A stretch of 64,000 nucleotides of DNA from Fabrea salina (taxonomy: Eukaryota > Ciliophora > Heterotrichea > Heterotrichida > Fabreidae), in assembly GCA_022984795.1 (NCBI GenBank), contig JALIHJ010000025.1:221653-285652 (forward strand). Direction: 5' to 3'. The position numbers were made by a program, and so were the translations under genes. This document shows positions 1 to 9,499 of the stretch, piece after piece. The notes under the pieces are model-generated. The model worked only from the letters and a program-made list of their open reading frames with translations, ran no database searches and had not been told where the DNA came from. Within the stretch, counting starts at the first letter, position 1, and each line of letters opens with the position of its first letter.

Positions 1-219
1 TCTGCTAAAAGCAACTACCAGTTCGAAAAGCCTTTTTTGTGGCTGGCAAAGCGCTTGTCAGGCGACCCCAACTTGGTGTTTGTGGAAGCTCCGGTGCTTG
101 CAGCTGAAGAAGTTGAGATTGACAACGAGCAGATGGAAGCTATTCAAAGAGAGCACCAAGAAATGCAAAACCTACAGAACGCACCTCTTCCAGACGAAGA
201 AGATGAAAACTTTAGTTAA
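1..219 (+). CDS. RAN: GTPase Ran, C-terminal fragment
   Basis: The window opens inside an open frame that reads [19 protein letters not shown] and ends in an acidic tail (PLPDEEDE) followed by TAA. This is the C-terminal part of Ran, including the SAK guanine-base motif (G5) and the acidic DEDDDL-type tail that switches position with nucleotide state and governs binding to Ran-binding proteins. Ran drives nuclear transport and spindle assembly. About 72 residues are visible; the G domain lies to the left of the window. The stop codon is one base away from the stop of the convergent TTL-family gene, so its 3' UTR must lie inside that gene or be almost absent. Confidence 0.93.
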   Translation, partial: SAKSNYQFEKPFLWLAKRLSGDPNLVFVEAPVLAAEEVEIDNEQMEAIQREHQEMQNLQNAPLPDEEDENFS

Positions 220-220
220 G

Positions 221-1636
221 TTACTTACGGCCGTCATACACTGTTTCAAAGTTGCTTTCAGAAAGAACCCCTTCGAAGTCCCCGTCGTACATAAGAGTGT
301 ACTCTAAGTCCACTATGCTTTGGATGAACTTAGTGTTGAGTTCCCTTTTTAAAGCGTTCTTCTCAGTGATGCAGGGCGTTAAGTTCAGTTCTAAGTACCA
401 CAAGTGCAGATCTGAGTCTAGTATAAAGTCCAGTCCGAAGTACTCAAACACTCCTGGGTGCTTCAGCAAGTTCTTCATGTTCATCATAACTAAGTGGTAC
501 ATGGTTTGCTTCATTTGGGGTTTTAGTTGGTTTTGTACCCAGCCTTTAGGCACGTACCCGTTGCTCTCCATGTACTCTTGGAACTTTTCGAAGCTCCAGC
601 CTTGGTCCACCAATGCTTCTTCCCACTCTTCTTGAGAAGCCCCGCTCGACTCTAAGTACCCCTCAGCTACTTCTAGGTTTGTTAAGTGCTTAGAAATGTT
701 GCTGGACTTGTGGTCGTAGTCGTCCAAACTGATCCTTACAAAGCCGTCGTGGTAAAGTATTATCAGTGGGTCCAAGTTAGCTATTAACATGTAAACCCTG
801 AAGTCGAACTTTTTGTTGTTTATCAGGAAGGGCGAGCTTATGTAAGTTTGAGCTAAGAACCCTGCTGCTTCGTAGCACTTGTTCCCGTTGTCAAATTCTT
901 TCAGTGCAATTTTGGCGTTTTCTAAGTCAATAAGAGTAATTCCTTCTCCGTTGTGGCTGTAACGGCTCTTCTTGACTACGTATTTGACGCCTTCAAAGGT
1001 TTCCTGAACATCTTTTTGAAGAACGCTGAAAAAGTCTTTGCACTGGGTTAGGTCAGACAAGTCCCAACTTTTGGGCATCACTTCCCAAGCTTTGAATTCT
1101 TGGTTGTGTTTTTGGTACTCAATGAAGTTGTTAATAGTTGTGTCTTTGAAACTCAAGTAAATGTTCCCAGGAATGTGGTTGTACCTTTGCCCTTGGCACA
1201 AAAAGTGCTCCCCGATTCTGTGGTACTTGTGCCAAACCACTTCGTGGTGGAAGAAAATACTTATATTGGCAGGAAGTTGCTCATAAGGGTGCAGTTTGGG
1301 ATGCATCCGTGTGAAGTGCTCTAGTAAAACTAAGTTGGTGTAGTTCTTAAGCACTTTGTGCGGAAAGGACTTGTGGCTAAAGTCTGAAAAAACTACTTTT
1401 TCTAAAGGAATTCCTTTTTGGCTGAGTTTCAAAGGGTTAGAGACTTGGTAGTTTTTAACTAGTTCGCAGTAATCATTTTGGTTAATTATGTTTTGGTGGG
1501 ACCTGTTGAGACGCAAAGACTCCAGGTACTCCTTCCAGGGCTCACCGTCTTCCCAGTGCTCGCTAAAAGCTTTTATGGTCCCTAAAATCAAGTAGTTGAA
1601 GATCATCAAAAAGATAAAGTTATACTTAAGTCTCAT
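221..1636 (-). CDS. Tubulin-tyrosine ligase (TTL/TTLL) family protein
   Basis: 471 aa. The TTL fold of ATP-grasp ligases is clear: a lysine/glycine-rich nucleotide loop (VVKKSRYSHNGEGITLI, about 221-237), the KFDFRVYMLI strand near 277-285, the block ISKHLTN near 314, and the metal-binding C-terminal strand (LDFILDSDLHLWYLELN, about 405-421). Family members add Tyr, Glu or Gly to tubulin tails or other proteins; which amino acid cannot be told here. The first about 23 residues are strongly hydrophobic (FIFLMIFNYLILG), like a signal peptide or anchor, which is unusual for a cytosolic tubulin modifier. The first Met overlaps the stop of the upstream gene in an ATGA arrangement. A later start would drop the hydrophobic segment. 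Confidence 0.85.
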   Translation of the reverse strand: MRLKYNFIFLMIFNYLILGTIKAFSEHWEDGEPWKEYLESLRLNRSHQNIINQNDYCELVKNYQVSNPLKLSQKGIPLEKVVFSDFSHKSFPHKVLKNYTNLVLLEHFTRMHPKLHPYEQLPANISIFFHHEVVWHKYHRIGEHFLCQGQRYNHIPGNIYLSFKDTTINNFIEYQKHNQEFKAWEVMPKSWDLSDLTQCKDFFSVLQKDVQETFEGVKYVVKKSRYSHNGEGITLIDLENAKIALKEFDNGNKCYEAAGFLAQTYISSPFLINNKKFDFRVYMLIANLDPLIILYHDGFVRISLDDYDHKSSNISKHLTNLEVAEGYLESSGASQEEWEEALVDQGWSFEKFQEYMESNGYVPKGWVQNQLKPQMKQTMYHLVMMNMKNLLKHPGVFEYFGLDFILDSDLHLWYLELNLTPCITEKNALKRELNTKFIQSIVDLEYTLMYDGDFEGVLSESNFETVYDGRK

Positions 1637-2016
1637 TTATATAACTCACTTTCAAGGAACTTGGGAAAAATTCCTTTTGTGAGGAAAAGCCAGGTTTGCT
1701 TCAGCACTTCTCTGGAAGTTAGGGTGTTTAAGTTCTGCTTGAACCCCCACTTGTCTAGTTCTGTCTTGAGTCCGACAGAGTCCATTTGGTCGTAGTCAGG
1801 CATGTCTATTGGGTAATGCTTTACCTCCACTGGAATATGCTTCTTTATCACTATTTGAGTTGGAGCTTCTTCAGGCAAAAACACCGCTTCAGGATAATCG
1901 TCAGGCTCAAGTTGGGCCGAAAGTTGTTCTAAGTCCAAACACGCATTTAAGTGGTGCACTTTTTTTATTTCTGTAAGTTCTTGCAAGTTGGCGCCACACA
2001 CAAAACACCAATTCAT
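1633..2016 (-). CDS. SLX4-like mini protein (UBZ-type finger plus SAP-like domain)
   Basis: 127 aa. The N terminus carries a C-x2-C ... H-x3-C finger (CFVCG ... HHLNAC), the spacing of UBZ4 ubiquitin-binding fingers. Residues about 71-115 (MPDYDQMDSVGLKTELDKWG...) closely resemble the SAP region of SLX4 (pattern MPxYxxM...LKxELDxxG), the scaffold for structure-specific endonucleases in Holliday-junction and crosslink repair. The SLX1-binding C-terminal domain of true SLX4 is absent, so this is a reduced or truncated relative. The stop TGA overlaps the ATG of the downstream TTL gene by four bases. Assignment rests on motif recognition only. Confidence 0.55.
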   Translation of the reverse strand: MNWCFVCGANLQELTEIKKVHHLNACLDLEQLSAQLEPDDYPEAVFLPEEAPTQIVIKKHIPVEVKHYPIDMPDYDQMDSVGLKTELDKWGFKQNLNTLTSREVLKQTWLFLTKGIFPKFLESELYK

Positions 2017-2091
2017 TATTATTCAGAGTAGAGTTTTGTGTAGTTTGGGGCAATTTTAATTTCAGAATAAACTGGTGAATGAATTATAAAT

Positions 2092-5000
2092 ATGGAAGGC
2101 GTTTCTGCTTTGCTTTTGGCTTTTTTAGGAATAGTTTCTGGGCTTCCTAATTGCGACTACAAATGCTCTAACTGCGATGAGTTAAACTGGATCTGTAATT
2201 CTGATTCCTGTGTCTCTGAATCTGTGCTTGTAGGAGGAGTGTGCTTGAATGCCTGTCCAAATGGGTTTTTTGATCTTATTTGCTCTGTGACTACTGGAGC
2301 AGAATATCAACTGAAATTCGACGGATTTCCAGATTCTTTTCCTTTTCACTATAGCGGGTCTAATCCAAATACTTCCTATCCCTTCAATTCAGGAACAACT
2401 GAAGATGTGTTGCCCATCAAAGGCAGAGGAGTCTACTTCACTGATCAAAGGTACTTGGAGAGTGTCGATTACTATATATTCTATTCCTTCACTGTAAGTG
2501 TTTGGGTCAAAATTGACTCAGGGAACTTCCTTGAGAAAGGTCAGAAACTAAATATGAGCCAAGCAAGTGCCAGCATCGAGGTAGAGGATATAGAAGGGAC
2601 TACCAGTACAGCTAGTTTTAGTTATTCACTTAATGGATGGCAACACTTAGCCATTGCTTGTAGTTTCCAGAACCCAACAGGCTCAGATATTAAGTTGTTC
2701 ATTGATCATTCTCAAGCTGATTCTGTAACAGTTCAGAGTAAACTATTTAGAGATGAGGTGTCACGCAACCAAATAGGAGGACTCAATGGTTCAGGGTTCA
2801 TCTATATGTTCAAAATACTTCAAGAGTACTCAGAAGACTTTTCTTCAGAAACCCAAGCTGCTCTGTGCACTAACTGTTTGAGTGAGTGTAGTTATACTCA
2901 GTTTGTGGATTCAAACGGTAACTGCCAAGATTGCAAAGCTGAGTGTACTGAAGGCTGTGTAAGAGCAGAGGACTGTAATCCTTGTTCTGATTTATGCAAT
3001 GGATGCACTGGTTTTGAGGATACTGATTGCACTTCTTGTGCTCTTGGTGCCTATAGCGAACCTGCTTGCAAACCGTGTTACTCAGGTTGTAGTCAGTGCT
3101 CTTCTTCTGAGTATTACCAATGCTCAGCTTGTGTCTCAGGCAGTTACCTACTCTACTCCATGATGTGTGTTTCGCCTTGTCCTACTGAATATGACAACCC
3201 ATCAACTACTTGTGACCTTTCTACTGAACTAGTGGTGGACTTGCAGTTCTACGACCAAATCAAAGGAGACTTAGACGGGTTCAGCTACGGCACTAACTCC
3301 AACTTCTACCCTGACCTAGACCCCAACGATCCCTGGCCAGCCAAAGACAGGGGCTACTACTTCCACACTGCTGCTTATGCCCAGAAATCACTCCACATTG
3401 CTCCTAAGTTCACTGTACTGGGATGGCTCAAGCTCACTTCTGACTCAGGCACATTCATCTACAAGGGAGACAACTCAGCTGACCACAAACTCCACATTAC
3501 TTTCAGTGGAGGAAGCATTTCAGTGGACCTGACTACTGTAGACGAAGTGGTTTCTGGGTCTGGGTCAACCGACCTGAAGGACTCTTGGAAGTACTTTGCA
3601 GTGAGTTCAGACATACTGGGAACTGGAGAAACCAAGCTCACAGTCACCATAGACTCCACTACTGAGTTCACTACTCAGTCCTCTGTAGCTACTTTCTTCA
3701 GTGACGACTCTACTCATAGACTAACAATAGGAAGCAGTAGTTCCTCTTTTGAGGGGTTTTTGTGGAGTTTAAAGGTGTTCCAGGCACCTGACAAAACAGC
3801 TACCGACCCCTTCTCAGGCTCGAGGAGTGACTGCCCTATTGAACAGTTTCCAGACTCAGGAGGGTGTTCTAGTTGTGTGGGATGTTCAGAAGGGTGTGTG
3901 AGGGCAGAGCGCTGTAACTTGTGCCAGGATGAACTGTGCCATAGGTGTGATACCTTTGGGACTGGATGCAGCGAATGCAAACCTAACGCTGATGATTCCT
4001 CTGGAACTTGCCAATGTGATGTAGGCTATTTCAAGGTTTTGGATGAGTGTGCTGAGTGCACCACCAACTGCGACACTTGTACTTCATCTAAGTTCCACGA
4101 TTGCACTGACTGCAGTTCTGGCTACTCACTCATTCAAGGAGTGTGTCAAGACTTCTGTCCCACAGGCTATTCAGATTCCTCAGGAGCATGTACAACTTCA
4201 GATGACTTTGTGTTCCACCTACAACCTCATGCTATCCTTGACACTGTCACTGACACTCAGTCATCCATTCCAGTACTCACAGGAGACGACAACAGTTTCT
4301 ACCCCTCTCCTGGTGCTCATGACCCCATTCCTGCCAAGGACAGAGGTTACTACTTCGACGGCTCAGTTTACATGCAACTCCCACCCTACAACTCAGTCAC
4401 TACACCACTGCTGACTCTAGCTCCTGAGTTCACAGTAGCGATGTGGATAAACCCTTCAGCACCAGGCGGAACTCTTCTGTCCAAACAAAGCAACTCCTTC
4501 ACAAACCACCTAAGGATCTACCTAGACACCCTCACTCCCAAAGCTGACATCATGCTGGTGCAGGACGACTCTACTGACTTAGGACAACACCAAGCAACTG
4601 GCAGTGTTCTGACTCAAGACTCCTGGAGCTTCATCAGTGTCCAAACTCGTGTAGAAAATAATCACTGCAATATCAAGATCTTTTCTAACTCTGCACTCCA
4701 AGACAACACTGACCTAGCCCAGGGTTGGTTCAAAGACCTAAAAGACTCCTTCGTCTTCAAAATAGGAGCCCAAAACTCAGATGCATTAACAACCACCAAC
4801 TACTTCACTGGGTTTGTGTGGGAAGTTAAAGTGTTCAACTCAGAAAAGGACTCAAGCACCCTGCTATCTACTACTTGCTCTGGCTGTAGTGAGTGTCCTC
4901 TGTCAGGGGACTGCTTGCCCAACTGTGGAATAGACAGTTACTGGGATGGATCTAGCTGTGTGGTCTGTGAGAGTGCTTGCAGTTCCAAGGGTTGTGTGCG

Positions 5001-8000
5001 CAATGACATTCAGTGTAACTTGTGTGAAGATCAACAGTGTTGGAAGTGTTCTGACTATACTGGAAGTTGCAGTGAGTGCATTACACATGCTTCGACTCTT
5101 TCAGACTGTGAGTGTGACTCAACCTTTTACTGGAATGGCTCAACTGAGACCTGTGATTCCTGCACAGCTAACTGCGACGCTTGCACTTCATCTGAGTTCC
5201 ACGATTGCACTGACTGCAGTTCTGGCTACTTACTGACTCAAGGAGTGTGTCAAGACTTCTGCCCCACAGGCTACTCAGATTCCTCAGGAACATGCACAAC
5301 TTCAGATGACTTTGTGTTCCACCTACAGCCTCATGCTATCCTTGACACTGTCATCGACACTCAGTCATCCATTCCAGTACTCACAGGAGACGATAACAGT
5401 TTCTACCCCTCTCCTGGTGTCCATGACCCCATTCCTGCCAAGGACAGAGGTTACTACTTCGACGGCTCAGTTTACATGCAACTCCCACCCTACAACTCAG
5501 TAACTACACCATTACTCACTCTAGCTCCTGAGTTCACAGTAACGATGTGGATAAGACCTACTGCAGACTCTGGAACTCTTATAACCAAACAAAGAGACTC
5601 TCCAGGAGTAGACACCAAGTTCAAAGTCTCACTCAACTCCAAACAACCCCAACTAGACCTAGACGTAACCTCAACTCCTCACTCCTCCACTAACTCAGTA
5701 GAGGAAGGCTGGAACTTTGTGGTAGTTGGAGTGCACTTAGACTCGTCAGTGCCTGAGTTCAGAGTCTCTGCTTACCTAAACAATACTCAAGTGATTTCTA
5801 GCAGCTTAGGAAGTGAATGGCTAGTGGATTCAGAGAACTCTTACTTGTTTTCAATAGGAGCTGAACATTCGGACCAAACCACTTTCGGCAACTTCTACAC
5901 TGGGTTTATCTGGGAAGTGAGGATCTATAACTCACAAAAAAATATTTCTAGTTTATTGGAGTCCTCCAACTGTGACTTCTGCAGTTTCTGTCCTATAGAC
6001 AACCAGGAACAGTGTTTACCCAACTGCCCAATAACAAACTTCTGGAACGGAAGTGAGTGTGTGGAATGTGACTCTGATTGCACAAGTGGATGCTCGAGAC
6101 AACATACTTGCAACTTGTGTGTGAACTCATTATGTACAAGTTGCAGCAGCTTTGAAACAGGGAACTGTACCCAATGTAAAGCCAACGCCTCCGGAAACCC
6201 TTGCTTATGTGACCCAGGCTACGGCTTAGACAGGCTCAACCTAACTTGCATTGAGTGTGGTCCTTCAAATGGTGGCGAAGTGATAGACAACAAGTGCTAT
6301 TGTTCAGACGGCTACTTCAACAGGAACTCAACTGGATTAGACTGTCAACCATGCTCTCTAGAATGCCTGCAGTGCTCTCCTTTGGACCTAGACTGCATAG
6401 ACTGCCAAGTAAAGCACTCACTCATAGACTCTTCTGGGGACTGCGTGTGTCCACTGCATTCCAGTCCTTCAAACCAAGAGTGCGTATGCGACCAAAGCTA
6501 CTTCCTGGACCAAACAGTTCCTGAATGCAATGAATGCCACTCCTCCTGCAAAACGTGCTCAGGCCCAGAACCCACTGACTGTCTTTCATGCGAAAGTTCT
6601 TACTTACACGAAGACGGAACCTGTGGGCCATGCCCTGAAGGAACATACTTAGAAGGAACTGAGTGTATAGACTGTCCAGAACTATGCCAAACCTGCACAA
6701 GCCAAGAAGAGTGCATAACCTGTGTAGAAGACGCCTTTATTCCTAAGTCCAACAAAACCTGTTCTTGCATTGAAGGCTTCAAACAAAACACCACTTTCTG
6801 CGAAATAGACTACTTCTACCACTCAATAACCGTAGAAGAAGACAACGATGTGTTCATAAAGTTCACTTCTCCAGCTGAAGGCACTTTGAGTACTTCTGAC
6901 ATTTCACTGAGTCTGCTAAACACAAGCATCATCTACGAGTACGCTATGGAAAAGCAGACCTCAAGCAGGTACTTGATTACTTTTAAGTTCGAAACTTACG
7001 TTAGAAAAGGCGAGCTCTTTTACTTAGAGTTCCTCAACAGTTCTTCAATCAGAAGCTTTTCCAGGCAGTACCTTTACAACCAAACACTTGAAGGAATACT
7101 TAACGAACACGTGCCCTCCCAAAAAGGACTCCAAGAAGGAGCTAAAATAGGCGAAGCTGCAGGCACTGTTATAATAAGCACAGGCCTTGCTTCAGGAGTA
7201 GTCAACCCCAACCCAGCAGGTTTATGGGCAATCATCAACACTGTGCAGATTCTAAGTTTCATTCCACTGTCTAGCATTCCTTTGAGTCCTACGCTCAGAG
7301 GGTTCTTTACTAGTTTGAGTGACATTGGATTCATTCCTAACTTTGCTGAGTACTTAATAGACAAAAACACCACCATCAACAAGCACCAAAGGTCCTATAA
7401 CTACGGCATTGAGTCAAAACTATTTTTGTACAACGCAGGGGAGTCACTTTCTGCTCTTGGAATTGTTTTGGTGTTCTGGCCTGTTTTATGGGGACTTTCT
7501 AAGATCAAAAACAGAAAGTTCCACAAAAAGATATCAGCAATGCTCAATGAGTACAGGTACGGAGTCATCATTCGCTTTTGGATTCAAGGCTGCTTAGAGG
7601 TATGCTTAGCCTGCATGGTCCAGCTTTATGGCTTGCCTAGCTTAACAGTGATTGAACTAGTTAACTTCGGTATTGCAGTACTTTTTGCGCTGGCAATGAT
7701 AGTTTCTCCTATACTGATCGTCAAATTCACTCTGAAACGCACCAGAGAAATAGCTCTTCTCACAGAAAAATCTGCTTTCTACAAGATTTGGGGTTCTTTC
7801 TTTTACGAGTTCAAGTATGACGATGACTCTTTAGCCAAGCACTACTACAGCATCTTCATTGTGAAAAGAGTTCTGTTCACTGCCAACATGATGTTCCTAG
7901 GAGCCTACCCCATTCCCCAGTTAGTTATCAATGGCCTTTTGATGTTTGGGTTTTCTATCTTCATGCTGGTAGTTAAGCCTTACGCAGACCCCATACTTCA

Positions 8001-8322
8001 GTTCGTCAGCACTTTTACAGAGTTCGGAATCTCGTTTATATTCTGCGGAACCTCTTACTTTTTGTTCGAAGACAAACCTTATATTGAAGAAGTTGATAAT
8101 GCTATTTTCTACTTGACTCTAGTCATCATGGGGGCTCAGACTCTGGCCTCTGTGATTATTTTCTTCAGAAACTTAGTTCAGATGATTAAAGCTGCAAAAG
8201 AAAGAAAAGCCAAGAATGTTGATCTTTCTGGCCCAGGAAACTCAACTAATGTTGCTCGTGAACAAGATCCCAACAGACCAGACCCTCACACTTTCTTTGA
8301 AAAGAGGAAAAAAGAACTTTAA
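2092..8322 (+). CDS. Giant Cys-rich LamG-module receptor-like membrane protein
   Basis: 2076 aa. A signal peptide (MEGVSALLLAFLGIVSGLP) is followed by four concanavalin/LamG-like modules (about 63-260, 380-575, 700-920, 1070-1290), each with the landmark DRGYYF or GRGVYF and a later FTV-x-x-W strand. They are separated by furin-like/EGF-like cysteine repeats, with further Cys-rich repeats to about 1600. From about 1700 the chain has repeated hydrophobic segments, at least six or seven membrane passes, ending in a short basic cytoplasmic tail. Such Cys-rich ectodomains on a TRP-like multi-pass base are common in ciliates; ligand and role are unknown. Modules 3 and 4 are nearly identical in DNA, so the array has recently duplicated or converted. 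No intron was seen. Confidence 0.85.
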   Translation: MEGVSALLLAFLGIVSGLPNCDYKCSNCDELNWICNSDSCVSESVLVGGVCLNACPNGFFDLICSVTTGAEYQLKFDGFPDSFPFHYSGSNPNTSYPFNSGTTEDVLPIKGRGVYFTDQRYLESVDYYIFYSFTVSVWVKIDSGNFLEKGQKLNMSQASASIEVEDIEGTTSTASFSYSLNGWQHLAIACSFQNPTGSDIKLFIDHSQADSVTVQSKLFRDEVSRNQIGGLNGSGFIYMFKILQEYSEDFSSETQAALCTNCLSECSYTQFVDSNGNCQDCKAECTEGCVRAEDCNPCSDLCNGCTGFEDTDCTSCALGAYSEPACKPCYSGCSQCSSSEYYQCSACVSGSYLLYSMMCVSPCPTEYDNPSTTCDLSTELVVDLQFYDQIKGDLDGFSYGTNSNFYPDLDPNDPWPAKDRGYYFHTAAYAQKSLHIAPKFTVLGWLKLTSDSGTFIYKGDNSADHKLHITFSGGSISVDLTTVDEVVSGSGSTDLKDSWKYFAVSSDILGTGETKLTVTIDSTTEFTTQSSVATFFSDDSTHRLTIGSSSSSFEGFLWSLKVFQAPDKTATDPFSGSRSDCPIEQFPDSGGCSSCVGCSEGCVRAERCNLCQDELCHRCDTFGTGCSECKPNADDSSGTCQCDVGYFKVLDECAECTTNCDTCTSSKFHDCTDCSSGYSLIQGVCQDFCPTGYSDSSGACTTSDDFVFHLQPHAILDTVTDTQSSIPVLTGDDNSFYPSPGAHDPIPAKDRGYYFDGSVYMQLPPYNSVTTPLLTLAPEFTVAMWINPSAPGGTLLSKQSNSFTNHLRIYLDTLTPKADIMLVQDDSTDLGQHQATGSVLTQDSWSFISVQTRVENNHCNIKIFSNSALQDNTDLAQGWFKDLKDSFVFKIGAQNSDALTTTNYFTGFVWEVKVFNSEKDSSTLLSTTCSGCSECPLSGDCLPNCGIDSYWDGSSCVVCESACSSKGCVRNDIQCNLCEDQQCWKCSDYTGSCSECITHASTLSDCECDSTFYWNGSTETCDSCTANCDACTSSEFHDCTDCSSGYLLTQGVCQDFCPTGYSDSSGTCTTSDDFVFHLQPHAILDTVIDTQSSIPVLTGDDNSFYPSPGVHDPIPAKDRGYYFDGSVYMQLPPYNSVTTPLLTLAPEFTVTMWIRPTADSGTLITKQRDSPGVDTKFKVSLNSKQPQLDLDVTSTPHSSTNSVEEGWNFVVVGVHLDSSVPEFRVSAYLNNTQVISSSLGSEWLVDSENSYLFSIGAEHSDQTTFGNFYTGFIWEVRIYNSQKNISSLLESSNCDFCSFCPIDNQEQCLPNCPITNFWNGSECVECDSDCTSGCSRQHTCNLCVNSLCTSCSSFETGNCTQCKANASGNPCLCDPGYGLDRLNLTCIECGPSNGGEVIDNKCYCSDGYFNRNSTGLDCQPCSLECLQCSPLDLDCIDCQVKHSLIDSSGDCVCPLHSSPSNQECVCDQSYFLDQTVPECNECHSSCKTCSGPEPTDCLSCESSYLHEDGTCGPCPEGTYLEGTECIDCPELCQTCTSQEECITCVEDAFIPKSNKTCSCIEGFKQNTTFCEIDYFYHSITVEEDNDVFIKFTSPAEGTLSTSDISLSLLNTSIIYEYAMEKQTSSRYLITFKFETYVRKGELFYLEFLNSSSIRSFSRQYLYNQTLEGILNEHVPSQKGLQEGAKIGEAAGTVIISTGLASGVVNPNPAGLWAIINTVQILSFIPLSSIPLSPTLRGFFTSLSDIGFIPNFAEYLIDKNTTINKHQRSYNYGIESKLFLYNAGESLSALGIVLVFWPVLWGLSKIKNRKFHKKISAMLNEYRYGVIIRFWIQGCLEVCLACMVQLYGLPSLTVIELVNFGIAVLFALAMIVSPILIVKFTLKRTREIALLTEKSAFYKIWGSFFYEFKYDDDSLAKHYYSIFIVKRVLFTANMMFLGAYPIPQLVINGLLMFGFSIFMLVVKPYADPILQFVSTFTEFGISFIFCGTSYFLFEDKPYIEEVDNAIFYLTLVIMGAQTLASVIIFFRNLVQMIKAAKERKAKNVDLSGPGNSTNVAREQDPNRPDPHTFFEKRKKEL
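4061..4453 (+). repeat. Internal repeat copy A of the LamG module
   Basis: This stretch recurs at 5165-5557 with a constant offset of 1104 bp (368 codons, in frame). It covers the end of a Cys-rich repeat and the first half of a LamG-like module. Differences are scattered single bases, many at third positions. 3' of it the two copies diverge sharply. Confidence 0.85.
5165..5557 (+). repeat. Internal repeat copy B of the LamG module
   Basis: Second copy of the block at 4061-4453, offset 1104 bp, in the same reading frame of the same gene. Long runs of identical codons suggest a recent duplication or gene conversion between modules 3 and 4. Confidence 0.85.
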
Positions 8323-9065
8323 GTTAACTAACCAAATAAGTCTTCAGGAATTACCATTTGGCTTGTTCAGAGTCTGTGGTTGTTTAGTGACTCCAGAGTA
8401 GCAGAAACCTCGGGACAACAACTAATAATGGCACAAAGGTTTACCTCTTTGACTCTTCCTTCGACTTCATAAACAGGAAGTAATGCCTAAGGTTCAAAAA
8501 CACTGCACCTGGCTCCTGAGTTCACCAGAGACAGAAACTTGTTTTAGAGGACTCAGCTTTGGACGATACAGTGTTTTTCATGAACTTGACTACAACGAAT
8601 CAAACTTCCAGAACAAGCGTATAGCCACATTTTAGTTTTCTGAGTACTAGAAACCAAACTTTCACCTTCCCGGGGGCCAGCACTTTTCATTAGTTTTAAT
8701 ATACTCAAATTAAGTATTGCTGGACTCATTCTAAATAGCTTCTGGTCATAATTAACCAAATACTTCCAAAATAATATCAATACAAGCTTAGAGTAGAGAA
8801 CTTTAACAGGCGTTAACTACCAGAAACATTTCTGATTGCAATTAATCCAACTATTCTGCAAGCCCTGAAACTATTTCCATTCAGTTTCTTTATGCGAAAA
8901 GACTTCTCATTTAAGTGCGCATTAAGATATATACTTAAAACTTGACCCCGATAAACCCAAATAATTTAAAAACTAGGTTTGATTTCTACAAATGAATTGT
9001 TTTTTTGTCAATGAAACTTTTTCCGGTTATAAAAGCTGGACTTAAGATTCAATAAATATAAGAAA
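8323..9065. other. Intergenic stretch, no confident gene
   Basis: About 740 bp between the giant receptor gene and the Myb gene. No box C/D pair, tRNA boxes or long frame is visible. A short stretch near 8506-8640 reads codon-like in two plus-strand frames and shares the phrase CTCCTGAGTTCAC with the LamG modules upstream. It may be a decayed fragment of a further module; this is weak. The last about 120 bp are A/T-rich and probably hold the Myb gene promoter. Confidence 0.4.
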
Positions 9066-9401
9066 ATGAACGACTCTAAAGAGAGACAAGGCAGGTGGAC
9101 TTCAGAAGAACGCAAAAGGTTCGCAGAGGCCTTGAAAGAGTACGGAAAAGACTGGAAGAAAATACAAGAAGCAGTTGGAACAAGAACAGTGGTCCAAGTG
9201 CGCTCCCATGCCCAGAAGTACCTCATTAAAGTTGAAAAAACTCTAAGACACAGAACTAAAGACTACCAGAATTACCAGGAAAAATCACTACAGGAGATCA
9301 GGTCTTCTGAAGGAGATTACTATAGGTCCTTAGCTAATTTCCAGTACGAATGTTTCAAAAGATTAATGGCTGAGTCCAAATTCAGACAACTAAAAGCCTG
9401 A
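9066..9401 (+). CDS. SHAQKYF-class single-repeat Myb protein
   Basis: 111 aa. Residues about 9-57 form one Myb/SANT repeat ([19 protein letters not shown], then the signature SHAQKYL). The SHAQKY[FL] class binds DNA and is known from plants and from many ciliate and amoebozoan proteins. The remaining C terminus is short and basic with no second domain, so it may act by competition or through a partner. The frame ends with TGA, part of the evidence that TGA is a stop codon here. The start is the first ATG, preceded by the A/T-rich AATAAATATAAGAAA. Confidence 0.88.
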   Translation: MNDSKERQGRWTSEERKRFAEALKEYGKDWKKIQEAVGTRTVVQVRSHAQKYLIKVEKTLRHRTKDYQNYQEKSLQEIRSSEGDYYRSLANFQYECFKRLMAESKFRQLKA

Positions 9402-9499
9402 ATCTAAAACTTAAACTAATATATCTATTCATCTGAGTTACATTTGCATTATAGAGGGAGTAGTTACTAGAGCCATAATTAAGTTATAAGTATGCTTAA

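Noticed and set aside
8323-9065. tRNA or snRNA gene in the longest gap of the gene-rich part
   Set aside because: No A/B box pair, snRNA signature, Sm site or C/D boxes could be found.
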